Positions 35,036 through 45,291 of a DNA stretch of 64,000 nucleotides are shown here, piece after piece. Position 1 is the first letter of the stretch, and each line of letters begins with the position of its first letter. The translations under genes and the position numbers were made by a program. Origin of the DNA: CAZZCU01 sp964652825 (lineage in GTDB: Bacteria; Bdellovibrionota_B; Oligoflexia; Oligoflexales; CAZZCU01); the NCBI GenBank assembly GCA_964652825.1, contig CAZZCU010000007.1, forward strand, positions 1 through 64,000, written 5' to 3'. A model generated the notes under the pieces. The model made no database searches. It saw only the letters and a list, made by a program, of their open reading frames with translations, and was not told the DNA's origin.

Positions 35036-35923
35036 ATGGTTAGCTTATTCAGCTTTACCAGACATTTCAGAGCTAATGGTTTAACACTAAGTATATTGGT
35101 GTTGATACTAACGGCTTGTAACCAGTCAGGCTCGTCGCCCAAGAAACCGCAAACCGGCACTGTCGATCCCGCGGTCAGCGATCCGTATGGCTCTGTACCT
35201 TGTACACGTGATAACTGCCCGAAAGTTTCGTTCACTGTTTCTGCAACCGGCAGCGCTGGTGCTGTTTTGCAGGTGACACTTGGCTCGCGCGCCGACTGGA
35301 CGTTTACCGCGACGTCGACGGAAGCACCCAGTCGCATTTTTATTGTTTATGACATCGTTGCCGCGACCAAACCGGCAAGTATGTTTATTGAAGGTCAGAA
35401 GTCATCCAGCCTGCGCGTTACCTGGACACCCGCGGCCACCGATCCGACGTCGGGCACGTTAACCGCCAGTGTCCGCGATATTACTATGTGCGAGGCAACG
35501 GCAACGACCGCGACCAATTGCAGCACGGACTTCACAGCCACGGGCGCTTATGACGACGTACAGTCGTTGAGTTGGCAGATTACCAACATGACTTCACCTA
35601 ACGTCATCGGCACGGGTGGTGGCGGTGGCTTTCTGCAGATTTTGATGCAGATTGGCTTGCCTCTGATTCAATCGATGATGAGCGGTGGCGACATGGATTT
35701 TTCCAGCATCCTTGGCTCGATGGGCGGCTTGTTCACGGGCGGATTGGGTGGCACCGGTGGCGGTCTGGGTGGACTTACCGGCTTGACCGGCACTACCGGT
35801 CTAAACAGTTTGGCCGGTGGCAATTCCATTGTCGTACCGAACAATACGAATACTCAAGGAATTGGAGTTGGACTTCCCGTGTCGACTGATCCAAACGCAC
35901 AAGGATTTCCAACGTATCCATAA
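35036..35923 (+). CDS. Lipoprotein of unknown function, Gly-rich C-terminus
   Basis: A protein of 295 residues with a lipobox (LILTACNQ, Cys28). The middle (about 55-190) looks like a beta-sandwich with a CTRDNCP Cys pair and a CEATATTATNC pair. From about 200 on it is dominated by Gly, Leu and Thr (FTGGLGGTGGGLGGLTG), a low-complexity region that could be a flexible surface or self-associating segment. No family recognised. The next gene starts 15 bases later and also encodes a lipoprotein, so the two are likely co-expressed. Confidence 0.65.
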   Translation: MVSLFSFTRHFRANGLTLSILVLILTACNQSGSSPKKPQTGTVDPAVSDPYGSVPCTRDNCPKVSFTVSATGSAGAVLQVTLGSRADWTFTATSTEAPSRIFIVYDIVAATKPASMFIEGQKSSSLRVTWTPAATDPTSGTLTASVRDITMCEATATTATNCSTDFTATGAYDDVQSLSWQITNMTSPNVIGTGGGGGFLQILMQIGLPLIQSMMSGGDMDFSSILGSMGGLFTGGLGGTGGGLGGLTGLTGTTGLNSLAGGNSIVVPNNTNTQGIGVGLPVSTDPNAQGFPTYP

Positions 35924-35938
35924 GCAAAGGATTGTAAT

Positions 35939-36862
35939 ATGCATGCTTTGACAAAAAATCTTCTGATCGGCTTTGGCAGTGTCGCAATGATCGCCAGCAC
36001 GGCCTGCAAGCAGCTCAGCAGCGAACAAGCTAAACAAAATACTATTGAGAACTTATCGCGTAGCGATGTGAATAAATTAACGCTGAACAGCTGCGGCTCG
36101 GATACCGCCGCCAGCACCAGCAAAGAAAGTCTGGTCGCTGCCATCGTCAATCAAGCAGAAGGTACGCAAGACGCGAACGTGCGCGATGCGCTCGCCAAAG
36201 CCTTGCGCGGCGCGCCTGAGCAGATGCTAAAAATGTTTCACGCCGACATCAACGGCAAAATTGTTATCGATGCAAGCAAGGCCAACGTTTGTGCGAATTC
36301 GTTGAGCACAGAAGAAAAAACCTTCCTCGGCGAAGCTTCGGCAAATACCCCGATCGCCTGCTGGCGTGCTGATAAAGATGCTCCACCCCACATCTATCTC
36401 GGGGCTGGGCGCATCGCGAATCACGACATCAGCTTGGCGGCAAATGTTCGCCATAACACGGTACGGATGCTTGGTTATGTATACAGTCAGTATATTCCTG
36501 CCAAGCTGCGACTACGACTCGCGGATATTAAACAAGCACGCTCGGTGCCAGGACGCGCGGTTTCGGATTTCGCGACGTTAGCAAGACTGGAAAACGAAAT
36601 GCAGACGACACTGGATCGCTTTGTCAGTAATCGCACGGCGCTTAAAAACGCGCTCTTTACTGATCTAAGCCGGCTCGATAGCCCGGCACTCGCGCGCCTA
36701 AAAAGTTTCGCCAGCTCCGCCGGCGAACGCTTTGACGACTACGTACTTGCCGAAGCATTTGATTCGTACTACTGCTCGGCAGGCACGCGCAAAACTCTTG
36801 GCACCGATACCAAGGCCACCGCCGAAGCTTTCGGTGTTTTCGCCACCGAATTAGGTGAGTAA
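35939..36862 (+). CDS. Lipoprotein of unknown function, mainly helical
   Basis: A protein of 307 residues with a lipobox (IASTACK, Cys23). The remainder is predicted helical. A conserved-looking RHNTVRMLGYVYSQY block near the middle and AEAFDSYYCSAGT near the end are the most distinctive segments, and two Cys (CANSLS, CWRAD) precede them. It has the look of a degenerate zinc-peptidase helix pair, but no HExxH is present and I do not assign a function. AAAGGA lies before the ATG. Paired with the preceding Gly-rich lipoprotein. Confidence 0.65.
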   Translation: MHALTKNLLIGFGSVAMIASTACKQLSSEQAKQNTIENLSRSDVNKLTLNSCGSDTAASTSKESLVAAIVNQAEGTQDANVRDALAKALRGAPEQMLKMFHADINGKIVIDASKANVCANSLSTEEKTFLGEASANTPIACWRADKDAPPHIYLGAGRIANHDISLAANVRHNTVRMLGYVYSQYIPAKLRLRLADIKQARSVPGRAVSDFATLARLENEMQTTLDRFVSNRTALKNALFTDLSRLDSPALARLKSFASSAGERFDDYVLAEAFDSYYCSAGTRKTLGTDTKATAEAFGVFATELGE

Positions 36863-36901
36863 GAACCGGACGCAGCGAATTCGTCGACAAATCGATCATT
36901 C

Positions 36902-36930
36902 TTGACACCCCGCCGCAACCGAGCGAATAT
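36902..36930 (+). promoter_or_regulatory. Candidate promoter of the guaBA-dnaE run
   Basis: A perfect -35 TTGACA is followed after 17 bases by GAATAT (a TATA core one to three bases further on gives an alternative). The spacer is unusually G/C-rich. About 38 bases of leader precede the guaB start. Confidence 0.4.
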
Positions 36931-36974
36931 AGCCAGCATTCGCGGGACTGATTGCAAAAATAAAGGGGGCGGCA

Positions 36975-38453
36975 TTGACCGGGAGCTTGGACGAAGCTTA
37001 CGAACACGGGCTCACTTACGATGATATGTTGCTCCTGCCACGCTATTCACAGGTGCTGCCGCACGAGACTGACACCTCCACCCAGTTCACCAGAAATCTA
37101 AAACTCCGCTCGCCGATTGTCTCGGCGGCCATGGACACGGTAACCGAAGCCAAAACCGCCATTGCCATGGCGCAAAACGGCGGTATCGGCATCATTCATA
37201 AGAATATGTCCGTAACGGAACAAGCAGCCGCGATCAAGAAGGTCAAAAAAAGCCAGTCCGGGATCGTCACCGATCCGATTTCGGTCTCACCAATGGCGAC
37301 CGTTGGTGAAGTCGTGCAAATTATGCAATCCATGGGCATTTCCGGCTTGCCGGTTGTGGATCAAAGCGAATTGGTGGGTATCGTCACCGGCCGCGATATT
37401 CGGTTTGAACGCAACTATGAACGGCCGGTACGTGAAGTCATGAACAGCAAAGTCGTGACGGCGCCCGAGGGTACCACCACGGAACAAGCTATCGAAATCC
37501 TGCACAAACACCGCATTGAAAAATTGCCGATCATCGGCAAAAACGGCAAAAGCCTAGTCGGTATGTTCACGACTCGCGATATCCAGAATGCCAAGCGTCA
37601 CCCCGATGCCTCCAAAGACAGTAGCGGCCGTCTTCTGGTCGGCGCGGCTATCGGTGCTGGCGGAGACTTTCTTGAACGCGCACAGGCCCTGCTTAAAGAA
37701 GCAGCCGACGTCATCATCATCGACACAGCGCATGGTCACAGCAAAGGCGTCATTGATGCCGTCAAACGCGTTCGTGCTGACTTCAAACAGCAGCACTTCG
37801 ATCTGATCGCGGGCAACATCGCTACCGCCGATGGTTATCTGGCACTGGTTGAAGCTGGCGTCGACGCTGTCAAAGTCGGTATCGGTCCGGGCAGTATCTG
37901 TACGACACGTATCGTAGCCGGTATCGGTGTACCGCAGTTCAGTGCCGTGCGCGCCTGCGCGGTGGCTGCCAAAAAATCTGGTATTCCGATCATTGCCGAC
38001 GGCGGCGTCAAGTTCAGCGGCGATATGGTCAAGGCACTAGCTGCCGGCGCCAATTCGGTCATGATCGGCAATCTGTTGGCCGGAACCGACGAAGCCCCTG
38101 GCGAGCTGGTGATCTATCAGGGCAAAAGCTTTAAGACATACCGCGGCATGGGCAGTCTGGGCGCCATGGGGCTGGGCAGCAAGGACCGCTATATGCAGGC
38201 CGAGGTTGGCGACCCTAAAAAGCTTGTCCCAGAAGGCATTGAAGGCCGCGTTGCCTACAAGGGCCCTTTGGCGAATATTTTGTTCCAGTTGGTGGGTGGC
38301 ATCCGGCAAGCAATGGGCTATATTGGTGCCGCAACGATCAAAGATTTGCAGCAACAAGCGAAATTTATTCGCATCAGCTCCGCAAGTCTCAAGGAAAGTC
38401 ACGTGCATGATGTCTACATCACGCGCGAGGCACCCAACTATCAATTAGATTGA
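36975..38453 (+). CDS. guaB: IMP dehydrogenase
   Basis: An enzyme of 492 residues that oxidises IMP to XMP, the first committed step to GMP. It opens with the family's GLTYDDMLLLPRYS; two CBS domains occupy about residues 95-205 (DPISVSPMATVGE, VVTAPEGTTTEQAIEIL); the catalytic Cys loop is GIGPGSICTTRIVAG, and the IMP-binding DGGVKFSGD and GMGSLGAMG segments follow. The start is TTG, supported by AAAGGGGG about 8 bases upstream and by the family's usual N-terminus; no ATG occurs before the conserved part. Followed by guaA. Confidence 0.93.
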   Translation: MTGSLDEAYEHGLTYDDMLLLPRYSQVLPHETDTSTQFTRNLKLRSPIVSAAMDTVTEAKTAIAMAQNGGIGIIHKNMSVTEQAAAIKKVKKSQSGIVTDPISVSPMATVGEVVQIMQSMGISGLPVVDQSELVGIVTGRDIRFERNYERPVREVMNSKVVTAPEGTTTEQAIEILHKHRIEKLPIIGKNGKSLVGMFTTRDIQNAKRHPDASKDSSGRLLVGAAIGAGGDFLERAQALLKEAADVIIIDTAHGHSKGVIDAVKRVRADFKQQHFDLIAGNIATADGYLALVEAGVDAVKVGIGPGSICTTRIVAGIGVPQFSAVRACAVAAKKSGIPIIADGGVKFSGDMVKALAAGANSVMIGNLLAGTDEAPGELVIYQGKSFKTYRGMGSLGAMGLGSKDRYMQAEVGDPKKLVPEGIEGRVAYKGPLANILFQLVGGIRQAMGYIGAATIKDLQQQAKFIRISSASLKESHVHDVYITREAPNYQLD

Positions 38454-38497
38454 TCCGTTGGTTTTTTTGTGCGGCAGTTTAGAGAGGCTTCTTGGCG

Positions 38498-40072
38498 ATG
38501 CACACCACTTTTAGTCGTCCGGTCGCGGACGGCATTTTAATTTTAGATTACGGCTCGCAGTATACTTTGTTGATCGCGCGACGCCTGCGCGAGCTAGGTA
38601 TTTATTGCGAAGTCGCCGACGGCAGCAGCGAGGCTGCGCCGGTTGGTTTTGCTTATCACGGTATTATTTTATCCGGCGGCCCGGATTCGGTGACCGAGAG
38701 CAGTGCCCGCAAGCTGCCGCGCTGGGTGATGACCAGTAACAAGCCGCTTCTCGGAATTTGCTACGGTATGCAACTGTTGGTGGAAGCCCTGGGTGGCAAA
38801 GTTCGCAGTGGTGAAGCCCGCGAGTACGGCCGCGCCAACCTGAATTTGTCCGCTGATATGAGTCAGGCGGCGGCTTCCCTCTTCTATGACATGCCGATAT
38901 CGCAAGTAGTCTGGATGAGTCACGGCGATGATGTGATCGACCTACCCAAAGACCTGGCGGTGGTCGGACGCACCGAAGATGGCGTGATCGGTGCCGTCGT
39001 TCACAACAGCAAACCCATCATCGGGCTACAATATCATCCAGAAGTACAGCATACGGAATTCGGACACTTGTTACTCAAGCAGTTTGTCACACAGGTCTGT
39101 CACGCCAAACTCAACTGGCACCAGGACACGCTGGCCGCCACCACGATCAAGCATATTCAGGAAACCGTTGGCGACGGGCGCGTGCTGATGGCGGTCTCCG
39201 GCGGCGTCGATTCGACGGTCGCCGCTGCGGTGGTTGTCAAAGCCATTGGCGCTGATCGTCTCACGGCGGTTTTTGTCGACACTGGTTTGCTGCGCAAAGG
39301 CGAAGTTGATTGGGTACAAACCAATCTGCGGCAATTGGGACTTAAAAACTTTGTGTTGCTGCGTAGCAGTGAGACATTCCTGACCAATCTGCAAGGTTGT
39401 ATTGATCCGGAAGAAAAACGTAAGGTTGTCGGCCGCACGTTTATCGCGGAATTTGAAGCTTATGCCAAGGAGCATCAAAACTTCACCCATCTTGGGCAAG
39501 GCACGTTGTATCCGGATGTCATCGAATCCGCCGGCCATGGCGCTGGCTCTAAAGTTATCAAAAGTCATCACAATGTCGGCGGCCTGCCAGAAAAATTACA
39601 CTTAAAACTATTGGAGCCGTTTCGCTTCCTGTTTAAGGACGAAGTGCGCAAGCTAGGTGCCGAACTCGGTGTGCCGAAAACCCTACTCGAACGCCACCCC
39701 TTCCCCGGGCCGGGTTTGTCGGTGCGAATTCTGGGTGAAGTCACCAGGGAGCAAGTCAAGATTCTGCAAGATGCTGATCATATTTTTATCGAGGCATTGC
39801 AAGCGCGCGGTCTCTACAACAAAGTTTGGCAGGCATTTGCCGCGTTGCTGCCAGTAAAATCCGTTGGTGTTATGGGCGATAATCGCACCTACCAACAAAC
39901 CATCGCCTTGCGCGCCGTGACCTCCTCGGATGGTATGACCGCAGGCGTTGGTGAACTCCCGCTTAATTTTTTAACGCACGTCGCGGATCAGATTGTGCGC
40001 CAAGTGCCTGGGGTGAATCGCGTTGTCTACGATGTCACAACCAAGCCGCCAGCAACGATTGAGTGGGAATAA
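38498..40072 (+). CDS. guaA: GMP synthase (glutamine-hydrolysing)
   Basis: An enzyme of 524 residues. The class I glutamine amidotransferase half has the nucleophile Cys in LLGICYGMQ and His/Glu in QYHPEVQHTEFG. The ATP-pyrophosphatase half has the P-loop SGGVDST, then FVDTGLLRKGE and HHNVGGLPE, and the C-terminal dimerisation domain (RVVYDVTTKPPATIEWE) is typical. Converts XMP to GMP. ATG chosen for its GAGAGG site; a TTG two codons earlier is possible. Stop overlaps the dnaE ATG by one base. Confidence 0.95.
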   Translation: MHTTFSRPVADGILILDYGSQYTLLIARRLRELGIYCEVADGSSEAAPVGFAYHGIILSGGPDSVTESSARKLPRWVMTSNKPLLGICYGMQLLVEALGGKVRSGEAREYGRANLNLSADMSQAAASLFYDMPISQVVWMSHGDDVIDLPKDLAVVGRTEDGVIGAVVHNSKPIIGLQYHPEVQHTEFGHLLLKQFVTQVCHAKLNWHQDTLAATTIKHIQETVGDGRVLMAVSGGVDSTVAAAVVVKAIGADRLTAVFVDTGLLRKGEVDWVQTNLRQLGLKNFVLLRSSETFLTNLQGCIDPEEKRKVVGRTFIAEFEAYAKEHQNFTHLGQGTLYPDVIESAGHGAGSKVIKSHHNVGGLPEKLHLKLLEPFRFLFKDEVRKLGAELGVPKTLLERHPFPGPGLSVRILGEVTREQVKILQDADHIFIEALQARGLYNKVWQAFAALLPVKSVGVMGDNRTYQQTIALRAVTSSDGMTAGVGELPLNFLTHVADQIVRQVPGVNRVVYDVTTKPPATIEWE

Positions 40073-43000
40073 TGGCGGACTTTGTTCATCTACATGTTCA
40101 TAGCGAATACTCGCTCACCGATGGCGCCATCACCATCAAAGGCATGCTTGATCGCGCCAAAGAACTGGGCCAAACGGCGATTGCACTGACCGATCACGGT
40201 AATTTGTTCGCCGCCGTGGAGTTTTGGGATAAAGCCACCAAAAAAGGTATCAAGCCCATCATCGGCTGCGAAATTTATCATGCCGGCCAGCCCCCCCTAC
40301 CGGCGGCAAATGAAAATAATGATAGCGAACAAACAGCATCAACACCGGCGCAACCATATCATTTAGTGTTGTTGGCGAAAAACAATAGCGGCTATCGCAA
40401 TCTGATCAAACTGGTCAGCGACGGTTATCTTAAACAACCTGACACACAGAGAATTCCAGTTGTTCCGGAAAGCTCACTCGATCAATACGGGAGTGATCTG
40501 ATAGCACTATCAGCCTGTGTGATGGGTGAATTCGCGATGCTGGTTGCCAGGCTGCGGGAGATAGAGGGACACACACCTGATCTGACGCTGCCGCCTACAT
40601 CGACCGCAGGCAACGACGTGTACGCTGTTCTTCGCACTCATGTTGACAAGATGACAGCGCGCTTTGGTGCCGGCAATTATTATATAGAGCTGATCGACAA
40701 CAATCTTCCCGAGCAAAAACGCCAGCTACCAGATATCGTTGCCGCCGCCCGGCATTTTGCGTTGCCGTTGGTGGCATCCGCGGATGCTCATTACGGCAAA
40801 CGCGAGGACGCTGACGCACACGCCGTGTTGCTGGCGATTAAAAACGAACTAACCATCTCGGAAATTCGCAATCGCCGCAAGGGCGTGGAATTTCATCTCT
40901 TTGATAATCAAGAGTTCGCCGCCAAATACGGTGCTTGGCCGGAGGCGATCGCCAACACCAGAAAGATCGCCGATGAATGCCAGATCGACATCGGCTTTGG
41001 CAAATACTATCTGCCGCAATTTTCGCTCGGCACCGATGAAACCGCCGACGAAGGCTTGCATCGTCTTGCCCACGAAGGCTTAAACGAACGCTTCGAGATG
41101 TTGCGTAAGGTTTACGGCCCAAGCTTTAATGATGAGCAACAAGCGACTTATCGTAAACGCCTCGATTATGAAATCGATGTTATTATTAAAATGGGTTTTC
41201 CCGGTTACTTTCTGATCGTTCAGGACTTTATCAATTGGGCCAAACGCAATGAGATTCCAGTCGGACCGGGTCGCGGCTCCGGCGCCGGCTCACTGGTGGC
41301 TTACGCCCTGCGTATTACCGATCTTGATCCGATTCCATATAACTTATTGTTTGAGCGCTTCTTGAATCCCGAGCGCGTTTCCATGCCCGACTTCGACGTC
41401 GATTTTTGTCAGGATCGCCGCGATGAAGTTATTCAGTACGTCATGCACCGCTATGGCTCCGAGAACGTCGCACAGATCACCACCTTTGGTAAAATGCTGG
41501 CAAAAGCCGTGGTCCGCGATGTCGGTCGGGTGCTGGAGATCGGCTATGGTCGCGTGGACCGCATCGCCAAATTGATACCGCTTGAGCTGGGCATCACGCT
41601 CGAAGATGCTTATGCACGCGATCCGCGTATTAAGGAAGAAGCAAGCAAGGATCAGCGCATCGCCGAGTTGCTAAAGTACGCGGAGGCTCTGGAAGGCTTG
41701 AGTCGTCATACGTCCGTCCATGCTGCTGGCCTGGTAATTTCCGATGGCGACATGACTAACTACGTACCGGTCTATCGCGGCGAGAATGGTGTCTTAATCA
41801 CGCATTTTGAAAAAGACAATGTCGAGAAAATTGGTCTGATCAAATTCGACTTTCTTGGTCTGAAAACACTAACAGTGATTGATCAAGCGGTTCGCCTGGT
41901 GCGCGGTTCCGTTAATCCTGATTTTGATATCACCGCCATCCCGATTGAAGACCCGGAAGTCTATAAAAGTATTTCCACCGCTAACACCGTCGGTATTTTC
42001 CAGTTGGAAAGCCGCGGCATGCAGCAACTGATCGTCAAGCAGCAACCCAACAAGTTTGAGGACCTGGTGGCATTGGTGGCGCTGTTCCGTCCCGGACCGC
42101 TTGGCTCCGGCATGGTGGATGATTACGTTGAGCGTAAGCACGGCCGTCAGAAAATCTCCTACCCGCTGCCGCAGCTTGAACCTATTCTCAAAGAAACCTA
42201 TGGCATGATTGTCTATCAGGAGCAGGTGCAACGCATTGCTTCTGATCTAGCACGATACTCGTTGGGCGAAGCTGATTTGCTGCGACGCGCAATGGGTAAA
42301 AAGAAGCCAGAAGAAATGGCGAAACAAAAGAATCGTTTTATCGAAGGTTGTATCGCCAATAATATTCAAGAGACTATCGCCTCTGATCTTTTCGACTTGA
42401 TGGCGAAGTTCGCTGAATACGGCTTCAATAAAAGCCACTCCGCCGCCTATGGTCTGGTCAGCTATCAGACCGCATATCTCAAGCACTATTATCCCGAGCA
42501 GTTCATGGCTGCGATCATGACCTGCGATATGGATAACACCGACAAAGTCACGCGTTATGTCGCCGAGTGCCGCCGACTTGGCTTCAAGGTTTTGCAACCA
42601 GATATCAATCGCAGCTCACTGACCTTCGATGTTGCCGGCGAAAAATGTATCGGTTTTGCTCTCGGCGCTATTAAGGGCATTGGTCTTGGGGCCTTGGAGC
42701 CGCTCGTTAGTGAACGCAATGCGGCAGGTCCGTTCGGCACGCTAGAGGACTTGGCCCGGCGTGTACATCTGGCAAACGTCGGCAAAAAAACCCTGGAACT
42801 ACTGATTCAAGCCGGAGCACTTGATAGCTTTGGCGAGACCCGCGTCCGATTATTGGCGAATGTCGCCGATCTGGTGCGCTTTAGCGATGATATTCACAGC
42901 GCCAAACGCACCGGGCAACGCTCACTCTTTGACAACAACGCTGCCGCGGACGACAATCATACCGGCTGGCAGCTACAGGTTGCGGCACCCAAGATCAGCA

Positions 43001-43662
43001 ACGATACTCCCAGCTATCTTGAGCGTGAGAAGGCCTTGCTCGGCGTTTATTTGAGTGCTCACCCCCTGGATTTGTTTAAAGAGGACATGCGTTTTAGAAA
43101 ATGTCCGCTCAAGGAACTAGAAAAACGTCTTGGCGAAAAAGAAATTCCTATCGTTGCCGTTACCAGCGCGGTCGAAGAACGCATCACCAAAACCGGACGC
43201 AAACTCAGCATTCTTTATCTTGATGATCAGACTGCCACTATCGAACTGCTTTGCTTTGCCAAAGGTGATGAAGCACCGGAACTACCAAAGTCCGGCCAGG
43301 TGATCATTGCCTGGGTGTCGATCGATACCGGCTTTGACGGCACCGGCATACGTTACAAATTGGATCGCTGGCAAGACCTGGCCGAATTTCGCGGCACACG
43401 CGTGAAATCCTTTTATCTACGTCTGAAAGCTGGTGATAAAACTGAAATCGCCGGAGCGACAGCGCAATTTTTGCCCGCGATTAAACGCGTGATGCAGGAT
43501 CATCCCGGCAAGACCTCGCTCAAAATTGCTATCGAGTATAATGATACGCGTGTCATCATCTCACCGGATAATTTGCGTATCGATCTTAACAATGCTTTTT
43601 TGCAGAACCTAAACGATCTGAAAATTCCGCCCACTGATTTAGACATTTTATATCAATTATGA
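40072..43662 (+). CDS. dnaE: DNA polymerase III alpha subunit
   Basis: The replicative polymerase, 1196 residues. PHP domain at the N-terminus (FVHLHVHSEYSLTDGA); polymerase core with the catalytic acidic motif VSMPDFDVDFCQDRRDEV and GPGRGSGAGSLVAYAL; finger motifs (FNKSHSAAYGLVSYQTAYLK); then a helix-hairpin-helix and an OB-fold (PIVAVTSAVEERITKTGRKL). The length is typical of DnaE1. It sits inside a housekeeping gene run, coupled to guaA (TAATG) and to the downstream GT51 gene (ATGA). Confidence 0.96.
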   Translation: MADFVHLHVHSEYSLTDGAITIKGMLDRAKELGQTAIALTDHGNLFAAVEFWDKATKKGIKPIIGCEIYHAGQPPLPAANENNDSEQTASTPAQPYHLVLLAKNNSGYRNLIKLVSDGYLKQPDTQRIPVVPESSLDQYGSDLIALSACVMGEFAMLVARLREIEGHTPDLTLPPTSTAGNDVYAVLRTHVDKMTARFGAGNYYIELIDNNLPEQKRQLPDIVAAARHFALPLVASADAHYGKREDADAHAVLLAIKNELTISEIRNRRKGVEFHLFDNQEFAAKYGAWPEAIANTRKIADECQIDIGFGKYYLPQFSLGTDETADEGLHRLAHEGLNERFEMLRKVYGPSFNDEQQATYRKRLDYEIDVIIKMGFPGYFLIVQDFINWAKRNEIPVGPGRGSGAGSLVAYALRITDLDPIPYNLLFERFLNPERVSMPDFDVDFCQDRRDEVIQYVMHRYGSENVAQITTFGKMLAKAVVRDVGRVLEIGYGRVDRIAKLIPLELGITLEDAYARDPRIKEEASKDQRIAELLKYAEALEGLSRHTSVHAAGLVISDGDMTNYVPVYRGENGVLITHFEKDNVEKIGLIKFDFLGLKTLTVIDQAVRLVRGSVNPDFDITAIPIEDPEVYKSISTANTVGIFQLESRGMQQLIVKQQPNKFEDLVALVALFRPGPLGSGMVDDYVERKHGRQKISYPLPQLEPILKETYGMIVYQEQVQRIASDLARYSLGEADLLRRAMGKKKPEEMAKQKNRFIEGCIANNIQETIASDLFDLMAKFAEYGFNKSHSAAYGLVSYQTAYLKHYYPEQFMAAIMTCDMDNTDKVTRYVAECRRLGFKVLQPDINRSSLTFDVAGEKCIGFALGAIKGIGLGALEPLVSERNAAGPFGTLEDLARRVHLANVGKKTLELLIQAGALDSFGETRVRLLANVADLVRFSDDIHSAKRTGQRSLFDNNAAADDNHTGWQLQVAAPKISNDTPSYLEREKALLGVYLSAHPLDLFKEDMRFRKCPLKELEKRLGEKEIPIVAVTSAVEERITKTGRKLSILYLDDQTATIELLCFAKGDEAPELPKSGQVIIAWVSIDTGFDGTGIRYKLDRWQDLAEFRGTRVKSFYLRLKAGDKTEIAGATAQFLPAIKRVMQDHPGKTSLKIAIEYNDTRVIISPDNLRIDLNNAFLQNLNDLKIPPTDLDILYQL

Positions 43663-44636
43663 GCTGGCTAAAATCGCACAAACTTTTGCTGGTAAGCCTG
43701 TGTCTGTTGGTTGGTTTACTGTGGTTTATTCCACCGGTCTGGATGCTCCATACCGGTGTTGTCACGGTCACGCAATGGACGAAAAGAAAAGGCGAACAGG
43801 AAGCCAAGGTCGGCCCCAAACATCCCGGTTGGATTTCCAGCAAGAACGTTTCCAAACATGTTTTCAACGCCATTGTGACCGCCGAAGATGCCCGCTTTTA
43901 TCAACATCACGGTCTGGATGTCGCCGAAATTATCAAAAGCGCGGATATCAACATCCGACGCGGCAAATTCTCACGTGGTGCATCCACGATCACGCAACAA
44001 GTCGTCAAGATGGCGTTTTTGACCCGCAAAAAATCGTTAGTGCGCAAAGCCCGCGAAGCGCTGGGGGCTGTGATTTTGGAACTGACGATGGACAAAACGA
44101 CCATTCTTGAATGGTATATCAATCTCGCTGAGTTTGGTGATGGTGTTTATGGTATTAGGTCGGCATCAATGCATTATTTTCAGACCAAACCAGAGTTGTT
44201 GACGATTCCGCAGGCAGCGCATTTAGCTCTGGTACTGCCGGCGCCGAACAGTTGGTCATTCGGCTTGCGACGACGCAATCTGACAGCGTTTGGACAACGA
44301 CGTTACGGCGCGATCATCAATGGCATGCGCAAGAATGGCTATATCACTGACAGTCAATGGTTGCAGGCACTCGCCTCCGGCAACTTCGGCGAACCTGTCC
44401 CCAGTTACGAACGCGCGTTGGCGCAATACAATGCGCGTAATGCCGCCGACATGGATACGATCAGCACAATGGACACCATCGTGGAACGCGAGCTGATGTC
44501 CACCGACGCTCGCGCTGTCGAGCCTGGCCCCGAAGAAAAAGAAAGCGTCCTCGAACAAGAGGAATTAATGATCGAAGACCTGCCACCTCTGGCACCGTCC
44601 GACACTCCCGAGGCACCCGACCATGCCCCAGAGTAA
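43659..44636 (+). CDS. Monofunctional GT51 peptidoglycan glycosyltransferase
   Basis: A protein of 325 residues. One N-terminal membrane helix (LLLVSLCLLVGLLWFIPP), then a complete GT51 domain with AIVTAEDARFYQHHGLD (catalytic Glu), GASTITQQVVK and LEWYINLAEFGDGVYGI. No transpeptidase domain follows, so it is MtgA-like and polymerises lipid II into glycan strands. A Glu/Pro-rich C-terminal tail of about 70 residues (ESVLEQEELMIEDLPP) is an addition beyond the usual MtgA length of about 240. The ATG overlaps the dnaE stop. Confidence 0.9.
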   Translation: MSWLKSHKLLLVSLCLLVGLLWFIPPVWMLHTGVVTVTQWTKRKGEQEAKVGPKHPGWISSKNVSKHVFNAIVTAEDARFYQHHGLDVAEIIKSADINIRRGKFSRGASTITQQVVKMAFLTRKKSLVRKAREALGAVILELTMDKTTILEWYINLAEFGDGVYGIRSASMHYFQTKPELLTIPQAAHLALVLPAPNSWSFGLRRRNLTAFGQRRYGAIINGMRKNGYITDSQWLQALASGNFGEPVPSYERALAQYNARNAADMDTISTMDTIVERELMSTDARAVEPGPEEKESVLEQEELMIEDLPPLAPSDTPEAPDHAPE

Positions 44637-45291
44637 AACACTTGCCAACTTTAAATTATGGTTGAGTTGCTGGGCTATTTATCTGCTGTTTAGACTTCTC
44701 GTTGCAACCTGGCGCTACCGCGTTATTGGTCTTGAGCATAAATCGGCAGCGCAAACACTACATCCCAGCGGTAGTTATGCGTTCGCACTTTGGCACAATA
44801 ATCTGTTTGCCTGTATCGCCGCGCACGCCGGACAAAATATCTCACCGATGATCAGTCCATCCAATGATGGCGAGTTGGTGGCATTTGTCGCCCGAAAACT
44901 CGGCCTGTCACCAGTACGCGGTAGCAGTTCACGCGACGGCGAGGCCGCGCGCCTTGCTCTGCAGAAACTTGTCAGACAAGGCATACACGCCGCCTATGCC
45001 GTTGATGGACCGCGTGGACCCAAATACAAAGTCAAGCCGGGCATCATCGACATCTCGCGCAAGGAACAGATTCCGGTGTTACCACTGGCGGCAGTGGCTG
45101 ATCGCCATTGGACGCTTAGCAAAACCTGGGATCACTTTCGTATCCCCAAATTTTTCAGCTGTGTTACCGTCATCTACGGCAAACCATACGTAGTGCCGCC
45201 AGAGACGCAGGGGCTGGCTTTTGCCGAGGCCAAGCACGAACTAGCGCAACAATTGCTGGACTTGGAAGATCGAGTCTTAGAGCATGCATAA
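44623..45291 (+). CDS. DUF374-type lysophospholipid acyltransferase-like protein
   Basis: A protein of 222 residues. An N-terminal hydrophobic stretch (LSCWAIYLLFRLLVA) is followed by the family motifs LWHNNLF, SNDGELVAFVARKLG, RGSSSRDGEAA and AVDGPRGPKYKVKPG, as in DUF374 (PF04028), related to LpxL/PlsC acyltransferases. The His of LWH and the acidic residue four or five positions on fit the HX4D/E idea loosely. A role in lipid A or phospholipid acylation is plausible. Overlaps the GT51 gene by 14 bases. Confidence 0.82.
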   Translation: MPQSKTLANFKLWLSCWAIYLLFRLLVATWRYRVIGLEHKSAAQTLHPSGSYAFALWHNNLFACIAAHAGQNISPMISPSNDGELVAFVARKLGLSPVRGSSSRDGEAARLALQKLVRQGIHAAYAVDGPRGPKYKVKPGIIDISRKEQIPVLPLAAVADRHWTLSKTWDHFRIPKFFSCVTVIYGKPYVVPPETQGLAFAEAKHELAQQLLDLEDRVLEHA

